DNA of 64,000 bases, from positions 4,028,501 through 4,092,500 of the forward strand of contig NC_069367.1 in assembly GCF_021730395.1 (NCBI RefSeq), read 5' to 3'. Below are positions 10,862 to 22,288 of the stretch, in pieces. The number at the start of each line of letters is the position of its first letter. Position 1 is the first letter of the stretch. The stretch comes from Mercenaria mercenaria. Lineage: Eukaryota; Mollusca; Bivalvia; Venerida; Veneridae. The notes beneath the pieces were generated by a model. The model saw only the letters and a list, made by a program, of their open reading frames with translations, searched no databases and had not been told where the DNA came from. A program made the translations under genes and the position numbers.

Positions 10862-12723
10862 ACACTGACAATTTGCTGCTAAGTACCAGATGAAATTCAA
10901 TAACGGTATTGTAACATTGTTATTTCCTTTATGAAAATATCATCTTTAATAAACATGTATTGTGTTTTTAACAAAAACATAAATGACCCATATATGATAT
11001 CATATATAATTACAGAACAAAGAAAGTAAAAGAACGAGATACGAAACTCTGAAGTCTCATTCAAAGTAAAATTCTTTATGATGTTAAAAAGGGATCATGT
11101 TTTTTGTCTTTTTTGGGACCATCTTTTCTTATAACTAGAACAAAGCATGTTATTTGTGTTGTTTGTCACAAAACAAAAGATTCTGTCTACTTGTTGGTTC
11201 AAGCCTTGCATCACTTCTTGTCGACCCTACTTATAATTTTATGAAAGTCATTTTATGCAAACTATTTTTCATTCAAATAAGCAAAACATGATAAAAGCAA
11301 AACATGATATATGCTTTAGAAAACATGTCATGTTATTTTGTTGATTTATTAAGGTTTAGATGTACACCAGAACACAGAAATATATGGATCAATGAAAAAC
11401 ATTTGTAACAACAATTAACCTGTCCATTACAAGTTCTACCGTACTGTCTCATAGAATGGATACTTAAGATATTCTCAAAATGTTGTTCCCCTTCAAAAAT
11501 GAATGCCATTTGTAAAGAAATAAAAATAAACAATTGCTTAAAACTACGTTCCACCTAGTTATGTGGACTTTTAGCATTTGGACTTCATTGCAAAATCATT
11601 AAAACGAAGATATGTAACATTTCTTTGGAAACAATGACTTTGTAAAGGCGTTGACTTGCATATTTCTGTCAACTGAAAATTGTTAAATAGGATAATATAC
11701 ATGTTTATATGCTGTTCAATTTTCATGTGAAACAACCTTTTCTTTCTATGATTTGGCAATGTTTGATTTTTTTTTCTCAAAATGTAATACTAAGTGTTAA
11801 CGGATTTTACACTAACGCTAACTGATGAAATACTATTAGTGGGCTATAAATGATCTAACTCACTGTTTGTACCCGATGAAACACATTGTGAAAAATAAGC
11901 TTTGTTTACTTGTACAGCATGACACAAGATGAACATTAGTGTCGCTTTTTGTTCTTAATAGTATCAGCTCAGTTCAAATAACGTTACTTAACGAGAACTA
12001 TAATATTATATCGTTATGCTATAACTAGTAAAATAAAGTGAAACGCAATGTCATTTGGATTTTTCTAACTGAACAAAATGTCTCGTGCAGTTTTTTCCAG
12101 CACTGGAGTTAAAGCGTGCTTCAAAATGTGTATTTCAATGTACTGAAGCATAAAATAAAATTTTATTCAAACGCACTACAGTTTGATAAAGTGGTAGATA
12201 TTTTTAAGAATTAAGATCCGTTGAAAGCAGAATCTAAGAATTCAATAAACGCGATGTTGCATTTACTGAAACCCATGTAGATGAAAACCGATACAACAAA
12301 CATTATAATCAAATTGTTGTTGCTTTTCTAGTGTTGTTCTTGTGATACTTGTAACATGTCTAAATGTGGAATTCTGCTCAACCTAGGGCTATAGGGCTTG
12401 GACGGGAGCTTACATTTCCAATGCCGCTCACGAACAGGCTCAACCGAACAGAGCCAGCAGCATATTTATTTTTTGTCGTGTTCGGAGATCTGTGTAGTTT
12501 TCTTTTTTTTCTTTCATCTTCTGTATTGGTGTAATCGTTGACAGAATGTTCCATGTTCCATGCTTGTTTGATGATGTTTGTTGTTCTTTTTTTTTGCATT
12601 TGCGATTTGTTTATTGGAATTGAATGTTGCGATTAGCTTGAAAATGCCGAAATATTGGAAGTGGCGTTTTTTCTCGTTATTCTGTGCTATTACCCATCAC
12701 ACTACATTTTCTGAAACTTGTAG

Positions 12724-12919
12724 GGCGAGAATACGGTGGAAAATGTGCCATTTGTCATTGAATCGTCACAAACTGAAGACTGTCAAACCCATGAAACTAT
12801 TAATTCAACAATTTTGACTACAAATGATATGAACGGGGCTGAGTTGCAATGTTTGATGGATGAAGATAATGGAAAGAAGCAAAAGAAAAGCGTTCTTTTG
12901 AATGTAAAGACGACAACTG
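12724..12919 (+). CDS. Gene 1 exon 5: second half of Ig domain 2
   Basis: Starts phase 0 after aacttgtag, ends phase 1 at aactg|gtatgc. Reads GENTVENVPFVIESSQTEDC and on to the Ig cysteine in AELQCLMDE. Exons 4 and 5 together make one Ig domain split by a phase-0 intron. Confidence 0.85.
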
Positions 12920-13139
12920 GTATGCAATAATGCTAAGATAAGTTCTAAAAACAAAAGAGAGTTTGAATACCATTTTCCCGACAGTTTTTAAGTATTCTTT
13001 AATATATTTCTTCCAACTCAAAGGTAGTAGCTTGTATATATCACAATGTACCTTACTTTATTAAAATTATTGTCGGGATGCCTAGTACTTGAATTTTATA
13101 TTTAAGTTACAGTACCTAGAAATAGAAAATAAATGTCTT

Positions 13140-13483
13140 TTAAAGGCGTACGCTAGAATTCCCTGTATATGAGATGGGTGAAAATTTTCCCAATAACAGA
13201 ATTTCTTTAAACTTTGGATATTGAAGGACAATCATCTAAGAAACAAAAATATGCAATAAAAATCATAGGTCACCGGTATCGAAAAAGAGTTATCTGCCCT
13301 TGAAAACGTCATTTTTGGGTGAAATGCCGTTTTCAAGGGCAGATAACTCTCTTTCGATACCGGTGACCTATGATTTTTATTGCATTTTTTTGTTTCTTAG
13401 ATGATTGTCCTTCGATATCCAAAGTTTGAAGAAATTCTGTTATTGGGAAAATTTTCGCACCAAATTCTAGCATACGTCCTTAA
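13140..13483. mobile_element. TTAA-flanked perfect-hairpin MITE in gene 1 intron 5
   Basis: TTAA (13140-13143, 13480-13483) flanks an almost complete palindrome: arms of about 155 bp (for instance atgatttttattgcat mirrored, and ccggtgacctatgatttt mirrored) around a loop of about 20 bp. Absent from gene 2 intron 5. Confidence 0.85.
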
Positions 13484-14006
13484 TGGTAATGATTATGTGT
13501 GTATAATCATTGGAGATTAGGCTAAATGAAAACAGGAATCATGAAGCCACGAGAAACCAAACAGGTATTATTGAAACATTCATCTTGCATATGTATAGCT
13601 GATAAAAAAAATTATATAAACATTATCTATCATAGAATTTTCATTTTAAATTTGAGTATAAGTTTTGATGTCTGTAAAATTGTTATATTTGTCTAAGGTG
13701 CAATGTATGCCTATTTTCCAAATTAAAACTGAAACTAGACTGTGCAATTATGTTAAATTTGTATAGAGTATTGAATTTCTATAACAGTAAAGGAATACAA
13801 TAAATTAATGAATCTTTATTTCATAGCAGACGTTCAGATATTTTTTAAGTCAAAAAGTTGTATTGGGTATAAGCATTTAGCATTTGTTGTTTTATTTCAT
13901 AATAATAAATAGTTAGATTTCTTTTCGGTACAGTTAGGTAGCATGTTTTTCTTACATAATGCTTTTTTTCAGAGAATGACTCAATTATTTACTTTATCGC
14001 TTCCAG

Positions 14007-14357
14007 TGAGAATATCGACATCATCGCCTACAGTTGATATAGGCAGTACGGCCAACATGACTTGCGAACTCGACCATATCCGTGGCTGGAGTACCATAGA
14101 GATCCTTAAAAATTGTAGTAACACGGAGTTCATCATTGCCTCTTTACAAAATAACCAGAGTGAATCGAATTTCACAATAGAAAAACATATCAGTCTGTCA
14201 GAAAAAGATTTTGCTTTGTCGTGGGCAAAACTAGTCTTACATTTCAAGAACGTTACGTGCAGCGATGCCTGTGGTCAAGGTGGTGAAATTGAATACATGT
14301 GTGCAGTGAAAATTGGAGACAGTTGGGTGACAGGATCTGTGAAACTAGAATTTCAAT
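14007..14357 (+). CDS. Gene 1 exon 6: Ig domain 3
   Basis: Acceptor cgcttccag, phase 1. Reads VRISTSSPTVDIGSTANMTC, with further cysteines in KNCSN, VTCSDAC and EYMCAV. The donor is the weak aat|gttggt; gene 2 uses aaa|gtttgt at the same place. Without splicing here both genes reach a stop within about six codons (FYL / FYI end). Confidence 0.82.
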
Positions 14358-14636
14358 GTTGGTTTTACCTTTAGTTTGTGTTATTTTATGCAATTTTGAA
14401 AACAGAAACGCCCTAGATACACATATGCAAACGTCCGTGGTTGTTTTTATCATAAGTGCTTCATACTAAGTTCAAACAATAACCCAATGATAAGTGTCAC
14501 AATATAGAACCAGAATAACAATAGTCTCGAAGTTACTTAAGATATGCATTTAAAATTCTATCATTCAAGTAATTGTTTACATTATGTACATACGAACATA
14601 TTGCTATGACTCTAGTTTATTTAAATTTGTTTTCAG

Positions 14637-14951
14637 CGAAGCCTTCAACGCCAGTACTTTCAACAAAGCAAAACAAGTTTTACCGTGGACAGGAAGCGGT
14701 TATAAAATGCACCGGAAATGTCGGTATACCTACACAAAATATGATTATGAAAATTAATTCGACCGAACTATCAAAACGCGAGTTGGATTCTGAAGTAAAT
14801 CTCGACAAGGACACGTGTGCAAATATTCAGACTATTACTTATACATTTTTAGTTACCGATGACAAAGATGGCGTTTTATACCATTGTGAAACAAGCTATG
14901 AGAACGTATCTAAAAGATCTAATGTGGAAACTATTAATGTGACAGATCCAA
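14637..14951 (+). CDS. Gene 1 exon 7: Ig domain 4
   Basis: Acceptor gttttcag, donor tccaa|gtacgt, phase 1-1. Reads KPSTPVLSTKQNKFYRGQEA with Ig cysteines in AVIKCTGN and VLYHCETS and an extra DTCAN cysteine. Confidence 0.85.
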
Positions 14952-15199
14952 GTACGTATTCCGCCTCTCTTGGTTATGATTTACGTCTTTTCCATAATCA
15001 GTATCCACGTATTTGTAATCAGCTTTGTGTTTTCTCCTCTATTGCATTTGATAACGTTTTGTTTCTTGTCTGCATGTAAATTATTCAAATAAGAATTTAG
15101 ATGTAGTTGATACGTCATATAACTGCAACCCCTTATCAAGTCACTGGGAAAGTCTACCTTTATGTTTTATTGAATGCATATTTTTCTCAAATGTTTCAG

Positions 15200-15517
15200 T
15201 ATTATATTTCTCTGATGAAAGCAAGACGGCAATTGTCGGAAGCAGCAAGGTTATACAGTGTATCCTTACCTCAACGATGAACATGACATATATTGTTATC
15301 AGTAAATATAACAGTGAAATCTGTAATGTCAGTAGCACTGGCGTTGGGTCTTGTTCACGTATTGGGTTTTCAGCATATGGAATGTTTTCTCACGATGATA
15401 CTATATTTAACACGACAGTGAAATTCGAGAACGTATCTTGTGACCACTACGGCACTTATACATGCAGAGCTGTTGGCACTGCAATTTTCAAAACTTCAAT
15501 GGAATTCCTAGTAAAAT
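15200..15517 (+). CDS. Gene 1 exon 8: Ig domain 5
   Basis: Acceptor aatgtttcag, donor aaaat|gtaaga, phase 1-1. Classic Ig ending YGTYTCRAVG pairs with VIQCILTS. Same length as gene 2 exon 8 (318 bp). Confidence 0.87.
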
Positions 15518-15766
15518 GTAAGAAAACTTACATAATAAGTTTACTTTTCTTTTTGTTTTACTTTAATGTTGATGCAGTTGAAAATATTTTACCATGGTCA
15601 TAACCATTCGATCGTCATGGAATTTGAAAAAGTAACATTTCCAGTTCTTAGGAAGACGGTAATTTATATTAAGAGAATAAGCACATAATGTGTATCGCTA
15701 TATACATTTTAAATGTGAAATATATTGCATCATACAGAGTTGTAAAGATGAATGATTACTTTACAG

Positions 15767-16102
15767 CAATACAAACTGTGCCGGAACTACGCCTGTCAAC
15801 AACGCTTGTGGAAGACCAGAAAGCGGAATGGGAAGATCAGCTTAAATGTACTGCCAAGTTAGGCTATCCCGAAAAAAGAAGACGACTGGAGGTTCAAATA
15901 AGGTTAAAGAGCTCCGACGTTTTTAAAGCATACGACACATTGATAAAAGAAGGCGGGGACTGCAGGCAAAATGCCTCGATCTATCTAAGACAAGCAGTGT
16001 TTAGAAAAGAACACAACGGCTCGACAATTAGATGTGTTATTCTTGATAACGAGGATGAAGTGATCGCAAACAGCACTGAAAAAGAATTAAAGTTATTGAA
16101 AA
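15767..16102 (+). CDS. Gene 1 exon 9: Ig domain 6
   Basis: Acceptor actttacag, donor gaaaa|gtaggt, phase 1-1. Reads IQTVPELRLSTTLVEDQKAE; Ig cysteines in QLKCTAKLG and STIRCVIL, extra GGDCRQ. Two residues shorter than gene 2. Confidence 0.85.
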
Positions 16103-16355
16103 GTAGGTACCTATTAAACTTATCTGGTTAAAAATGTGACAAGTTAACCAAATGGTCTATATTATTTGAACCCGTAATTTTACATTGCGTGCATTTGGCT
16201 GTTAAGTAGGACGATAAACGCAGATAAGACACAAAGTAAAGCCTTTAATGTTTATCATAAAGAATTAATTGAAACATTATCCTTAGTATTTTGTCAATCA
16301 TGACAGCTTAATTTACACACACTATTCAATTTCCTATAATTATCTATTACAAATT

Positions 16356-16570
16356 GTTTGGTTTAACGTCACACCGACACAATTATAGTCCATATGGCGA
16401 CTTTCCATCTTTGATGTTGGAGGAAGACGTAGTGCCCCTCCATGAATTATTTTATCAAGTGGTGGTGGTGGGGCTGCATCTGTGTAGAATCACCTTATAT
16501 AAGCAAGCCGGATGGCTTCCCGGCAGGAAGAATTCAACGCCCTGATCGAGGCTCGAACACAAATAGGGGA
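16356..16570 (-). mobile_element. tRNA-derived SINE in gene 1 intron 9
   Basis: Minus-strand copy: head remnant (gatcagggcgttgaattctt region), central segment (gaagccatccggcttgctta type) and tail (gtgtcggtgtgacgttaaac). The matching SINE in gene 2 (49122-50045) is split by a later MITE. Confidence 0.8.
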
Positions 16571-17472
16571 TAGGATATAACTAACTGCATTTGTTGATTC
16601 TCAACATGGTGTGTACTCATGTTTTATGCAACGTCTTTACATTACGGGCTTTAATGTTTGTTGTGTAAATGCATATATTTACTCATTCCACTATTTCTGT
16701 GAGTGTTGTATGGACAGCTCCGTTGTTAAGACTTGGTTTTTCCTAATAGATGTTTGTTCTATTTCTTTTGAAATTAATACGCATCTTAATTCAAAAATCA
16801 AAATATTAACAGCCATCACATTATTCTGTTATATTTAAGATCTTTTATGCAACTCATTATTAAAACACTTTATTCAATATCATAAAAGTTGAAATAAAGG
16901 ATATTACATGAATACCTATAATACTAAAACTATTGAATAAGTTGAATAAAATAATAAATTTCAAGGCTCTGTCGTGCATATTCTCAATTTTAATTCAACA
17001 GGTTTGATAATTTCAATGTGGGAAGACACAAAAATAGTCTTTAATTCGCATGTAAGCTCTTCCTGCTAAAAACAAAGTCAGCGGCAAAGCTTTATTACAC
17101 TGGTGTATTATCAAGTTTACGTAATGGCTTTATTTAATTCCTACGACATCAAAACATGTCATAAAATTGTTTTTCTGCAGATTATTTTGATTGCAAGCAA
17201 ACGTCTATACGTATTACACTAAAATTATTCTGGTTTCGATAAAAAATCCAACAATTAAGGAATTCAAATAATCTATCTCATGACTTTTAGCATTGCTTAT
17301 TTGTTATTATCACTTGTCTAATGGAAAATGTTTAATAGTTAGATTTGTATTTGGTATCTATTTTACTGTATTGTCAATTAGTTTATTATTCTTTGCCGAT
17401 CTTTAAAAATTTTATATTTATTTTTGTTATATCATTACTGTATTATCATTTAATTTGTTATTGTCTCTGCAG

Positions 17473-17648
17473 ATATTTGTCAAGCTGAAGGTAATATATT
17501 GTATGACCTTCATCCGTACAGCTGTCGACGATACGTCGAGTGTGGTGGAGGACGTTTATACGACCGTGAATGTGCTGAAGGATCGTGTGCTTCACTTGAT
17601 GATCCTGATTTTATATGTGGTAAATATGATTGTAATGGGTGCCGCTAG
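17473..17648 (+). CDS. Gene 1 exon 10: chitin-binding type-2 (CBM14) domain and stop
   Basis: Acceptor tctctgcag, phase 1, stop TAG at 17646-17648. Encodes NICQAEGNILYDLHPYSC, RRYVEC, GGGRLYDREC, AEGSC and ends FICGKYDCNGCR. The HPxxCxxYVxC and LYDxxC signatures and Cys spacing (14, 5, 9) fit peritrophin-A/CBM14. The conceptual frame is hidden in a different frame by a longer spurious ORF. Confidence 0.85.
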
Positions 17649-18721
17649 TACTGTTACAGATATGAACGAAACCTACTTTATGTCGTGAAGTGACAATAAT
17701 TTCGTCTCAGTAAAAGTGCAAAAGTATAACACATTGTTTTTACAGTTAACATAAAGTGAAAATTGGTCTGTTTGTATCTGAATAAGATAAGATAATATCA
17801 ATAGCATATATTTATGTTCGCCCTTTTTAACATTCGTTCCGTTGAAATTTGCTTGAAAATCCAAAGAAAAGGTTAAAAGTTATGACAACGTCGCTCAGTG
17901 ATAACAGGACACTGTTCCGATAACACTCTCTTGTGATCAAGGAGAAGATTCCTCAGATGCGATTACAGTTAATTCAACTGTTCGAGTTTGAATGAAGTGG
18001 ATAAGATACAACCAGATATTTGCAATTCTGAAAATGTTAACAAACGGAAATTATATATATATAAGAAATTCCGATTATGATCTGCAAATGAACATGAAAG
18101 TAATTCCTTCCGTCTTCCATTTCGCATGAACCTCAGAAAAAAAGTTAATTATCTTAAATCATCAAGTATTAAAAACGCACTGGGAGCATTTAAATACATC
18201 TCAATATCTTATTGCTTAGTTATGATCTGGACGCCATTTTATTTTAGCTTTGTGAAATAACCTGAGTCACGACATACTTGTGTGTTTTTGTTAAGGTATT
18301 TTCAGTTTGCTTCAAAATATTTTGCAGATGTACTCAGAATCATTAAATGCTTTTTATATAACAAATTTTACATGCTCTATATTGTTTGCATGAATTATTC
18401 CATTGTTGTTTTATAATTTTCTTATGTACTTTTATTTATTTTGTTATGTACTACTTCTCAAACTTTATTGTGATAGATATATTCTGTGTTACTGTAGTTT
18501 TCAAAATAGCATGGAAATAGCTATGTAACGTATGTATTTCTTCTCTTGATTTGAGAATTGTACAGTGATGCCCTTAACTCCAATCTTGCCTCCTCCCCAT
18601 CCAGAATCGCGGCATTAATAAATCTTACACTTACTTATTAAATTTAAACAATATGCGTTGTTCATCATTTGAGGCACTTTGACCTTTATTTCTGTACCAA
18701 TACATAGAATGTTTGTTTGTT

Positions 18722-18995
18722 TGTTTTGGGTTTAACGCCGTTTTTCAACAGTATTTCAGTGATGTAACGGCGGGCAGTTAACCTAACCAGTATTCCTGGA
18801 TTCTGTACCAGTACAAACCTGTTCTCCGCAAGTAACTGCCAACTTCCCCACATGAATCAGAGGTGGAGGACTCATGATTTCAGACACAATGTCGTTTATC
18901 AAATAGTCACGGAGAACATACGCCCCGCCCGAGGATCGAACTCGCGACCCCGAGATCCGTAGACCAACGCTCCTACTGAGCTAAGCGGGCGGGCT
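18722..18995 (-). mobile_element. tRNA-derived SINE, second family
   Basis: Minus-strand head resembles a tRNA (agcccgcccgcttagctcag, B-box ttcgatcctcgggcggggcg) and the tail ends cggcgttaaacccaaaac plus a caaa tract. Near-identical copy on the plus strand at 21989-22288; a worn one at 47056-47310. Confidence 0.88.
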
Positions 18996-19539
18996 ACACA
19001 GAATGTACATGACCTAACATACTAAATACAAAACAATACAATGCGTACAATTGATGGACTGTATCCTAATGAAACGGGAATTTGCAAAGTATACTGTTTC
19101 GTATACATCTGCATCTGCATGATATGTAACAAACATAACAAAATGCTATTGCAGTTTCTATTTAGATGCTTAGAAAAATACAGTGAGTGCGTCTGTGGTG
19201 TAATTTTGTATTGCCCATCACAAAGCCATCTTTAAACTGCATTAGGGACGACCAATATCTATCCAAAGTACAGGAAAGGTTCATTTAGTGTCAAAGAAGT
19301 TGAAGAATTTTGTGATCAATCGAAAAGACAAAGCAACATCATAAGATAACAAATTTGTGCGTTAGCAAAAAATATGAGTCTCTGTCTATGAAGTATGTTG
19401 AAGAGCTTAGTATTGCCTCTTGTTTATTGGAAATGAAGTCTTAGCCTCTTAACACTCATTAGAGTCCATGATCTTATTAGGTTTGCGTAGCGTTTTAGAA
19501 AACGGCTTTAATCAAAATGCTTTTTACCATTTTATCTGC

Positions 19540-19800
19540 AGGGTTTCTTTTGACACTTGGTAACGGTCGATTACTTTGAATCACTTGTCCTTCACCGATA
19601 CAGGTTCAAGCCTCACTCGGGGAATTTAATTCTTCATATGAGGACGTCATCGGCCGGCTTACGGAAGGTCAGAAGTTCTACCCAAGTGTCCGGCCTTAAA
19701 ATAATGCAAGAGATGGTCACTGGGGTCACCCTCCACCTACAAAGCCGGAAACTAGAAAGTCGTCATATGACAGATAATTGCATCGGTTCGATGTGAAAAA
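19540..19800 (+). mobile_element. Degenerate tRNA-derived SINE, first family
   Basis: Recognisable B-box region (ggttcaagcctcactcgggg), central segment (ggccggcttacggaaggtca) and tail. A matching worn copy at 54150-54335 places it before the duplication. A caaa-rich tract follows at 19800-19850. Confidence 0.75.
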
Positions 19801-20998
19801 AGACAAAAAATACAAACAAACAAACAAACAATCAAAAACAAAATCAATAAGAAAAGAGAAAAGAAAATAGAGAGAAAGAAAGAGAGACACAAACCTTTTA
19901 CAATGATAGCGAATTAAAAAAAGATAATTAAAAGTATAATTCTTCACCTTAAAGTCCACTGAAAATAGTTTGAGCCAAAGGTCCTTAAATGTACCGACCT
20001 CCAGGTTTTCGCTAAAAACCATATTTCACTTAAATTGAAGTTTGGTTATATGATGAAACATTAGAACATGAGTTCTTGTTTCTAAACTGTGTTGAAAATA
20101 CCTAATCATGGAAACATTCAACAGTAGGTAGTCTCTCTCGGGATGCCGCTGCAATAGACTTTTCCTGCGGTCTTAACAAATACACAATGGAGGTACATAC
20201 TAACCGGTCGTAATATTAAATATGAAGCTTCATAATTAAGGCAGTTTACCTACGGTACCCCGTAACAAACGATTGAAAAATTATTGAAAGAAGTAATCAT
20301 CTTTGGCGAAGTAGAGGTTGATAATGTCATATAAATTAATATAAATCTAGCGGTTTTTTTTCTATTTTTAATGAGGTTAATGCTTTGTATCAGCAATTTA
20401 AAATATCTTAGTTAATTAAACGGACTAATCAAGATCAATGACAATGTCTTTTAATACGTTGAATGACAAAATGATACTTTGATTACACAGATATGATAAT
20501 GGCGATTTACAGTCACGAGTGTGGGACACCCTATTAAAAAGATAAAAAAGATCCAGTTTCTTAATCACTTATTACGTTTTAAGTCAGTGATTTTAAAAGT
20601 TTTCCTCAAGTTTTTGCTAAATCATGCTTTTGTTGCCGTTTGTGCAAAGTTTTCGTCGATTTTGTTTCTTCCTTTTGTACACAATTAAAAGAATATCAGT
20701 TACAAAATAACACGCGGTTAACATTTTCAAGGAGCCTGAATAAAGATATGATTTAACAAAGTAATAATGATCGTAAATTTTATGGAGGACTATATTCATA
20801 TAGAGTTTCATTTCCAATAAAACATGATAAAATAAGGGAATAGTAGATCTTTTAGATAGAATTGAAAAAAATGTATGGAGTAAATAAAAAAGAAGTTATC
20901 ATTCTACATTCTTTTATACTGCGACTTTCTCAAGCCCTCCGAACCAGATTTGTTTACTTTGACGGTGCATAATAAAATTTAATATCAAATTGCATTTC

Positions 20999-21269
20999 GG
21001 GGGCCTCCGTGGCCGAGTGGTTAAGGTCGCTGACTTCAAATTACTTGCCCCTCATCGATGTGGGTTCGAGCCTCACTCGTTGCGTTGAATTCTTCATGTG
21101 AGGAAGCCATCCAGCTGGCTTACGGAAGGTCGGTGGTTCTACCTAGGTGCCTGCTCGTGATGAAATAATGCACGGAGGGGCACCTGGGGTCTTCCTCCAC
21201 CATTAAACCTGGAAAGTCGCCATATGACCTATCATGTGTCGGTGCGACGTTAAATCCAAAAAAAAAAAA
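20999..21269 (+). mobile_element. Full-length young SINE, first family
   Basis: Head gggcctccgtggccgagtgg with B-box gggttcgagcctcactc, central segment gaagccatccagctggctta, tail tgtcggtgcgacgttaaatc and poly-A. Flanked by an 8-bp target duplication tgcatttc (20991-20998 and 21270-21277). Unit B shows the empty site near 55350. This is the reference copy for the family in this window. Confidence 0.93.
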
Positions 21270-21399
21270 TGCATTTCATTATGAATTGTCATTTCATTTA
21301 TGCTACGATTTATGCCACTGATTTATGACAGGGATTCAGCGGATGGGGGTCTCCCTTTGGAAACTTGAAATATATTGTGACCTATGTGTGCATTTTATT

Positions 21400-21660
21400 A
21401 TCTAAATTTTGATGTGCGTGGGGGTGGGGGGAGGGAGGGGGGTACTCCTATCATTGTAGTGGGGTGAGGGGCTCACCCCTGAAAGTTTTTTAATATAGGT
21501 ATGAAACGGTGGTACCTGATTCATTTTTCTGTCTAAATTTGTTGAACGGGAGAGGGTTCTCCTATCATTTTAGGATGGTCAGAGGTAGGGGTCACCCCTT
21601 AGAAGGTTTTGACAAATATGGTGGCATATGAAGCATATTTTGTCCAAGTTTTGATGTACG
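21400..21660. repeat. G-rich degenerate tandem repeat
   Basis: Two units of about 120 bp share ctcctatcatt, a gggg-rich run and ggtcaccccttagaagg-like segments (ggggctcacccctgaaag in the first). A third partial unit may start near 21340. Confidence 0.6.
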
Positions 21661-21988
21661 GAAGTGGTAAAGTTTTGAAACACATGTATGACATTATAGC
21701 AGTCTGTACTGTTGTTCCCAAGTTCTATCTCTGTATATATTTTATAACTTATTGAATACAGGAATACCTTTAGAAAGTACTAGACAACACAATGAACGGG
21801 TTCAAGACTTTTATTCCATAAAACTTATTATCTAGTAATTAACGCCTTTTAGTTGAAAATCATCTGTATTATCACAAGATTCAATATAACTGTTTGTTCA
21901 CTTATTTGCAGTGGAAATACCCGTATAATCTTGAAAATAAATTTACATATTTTACGGAAAATTTGGAATTACTTATTGATTTACCTCA

Positions 21989-22288
21989 AAGCCCGCCCGC
22001 TTAGCTCAGTAGGTAAGAGCGTTGGTCTACGGATCACGGGGTCGCGTGTTCGATCCTCGGGCGGGGCGTATGTTCTCTGTGACTATTTTATAAACGACAT
22101 TGTGTCTGAAATCATTAGTCCTCCACCTCTGATTCATGTGGGGAAGTTGGCAGTTACTTGCGGAGAACAGGTTTGTACTGGTACATATCCAGGAATACTG
22201 GTTAGGTTAACTGCCCGCCGTTACATGACTGAAATACTGTTGAAAAACGGCGTTAAACCCAAAACAAACAAACAAACAAACAAATAAA
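21989..22288 (+). mobile_element. Full-length SINE, second family, with target duplication
   Basis: tRNA-like head (gcccgcccgcttagctcagt to cgatcctcgggcggggcg), body, and a (caaa)n tail. Flanked by ttacctca at 21981-21988 and 22289-22296. A spurious 144-codon ORF crosses its head and body; it is not a gene. Confidence 0.9.

Larger units (their letters stand above)
5299..17648 (+). pseudogene. Gene 1: CCP/Ig/chitin-binding receptor, ten exons, with two disabling changes
   Basis: Ten exons parallel those of gene 2 with the same splice phases: 5323-5743, 6504-7031, 7674-8018, 8852-8991, 12724-12919, 14007-14357, 14637-14951, 15200-15517, 15767-16102, 17473-17648. The product would be tail, TM, 3 CCP, 6 Ig and CBM14, about 1041 residues. 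Two changes argue against a full product. The codon matching gene 2's ATG is GTG (5299), so the next usable Met is at 5323. A TAA (6983-6985) replaces a Tyr codon of gene 2 inside CCP3. Every other exon is open and every splice site is GT-AG, so decay is recent, the stop is polymorphic, or a truncated receptor is made. Tail-to-tail with gene E, head-to-head with gene D. Confidence 0.75.

Noticed and set aside
17455-17688. 77-codon ORF over the last exon of gene 1
   Set aside because: Wrong frame; the phase set by exon 9 gives the cysteine-rich CBM14 frame instead.
21989-22065. Possible tRNA gene
   Set aside because: A- and B-boxes are present, but the segment is the head of a SINE with body, tail and target duplication. 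The same applies to the heads at 18.99, 21.0, 44.0 and 54.6 kb.
21853-22287. 144-codon plus-strand ORF
   Set aside because: It runs through the tRNA-like head and tail of a SINE; the reading frame is incidental.
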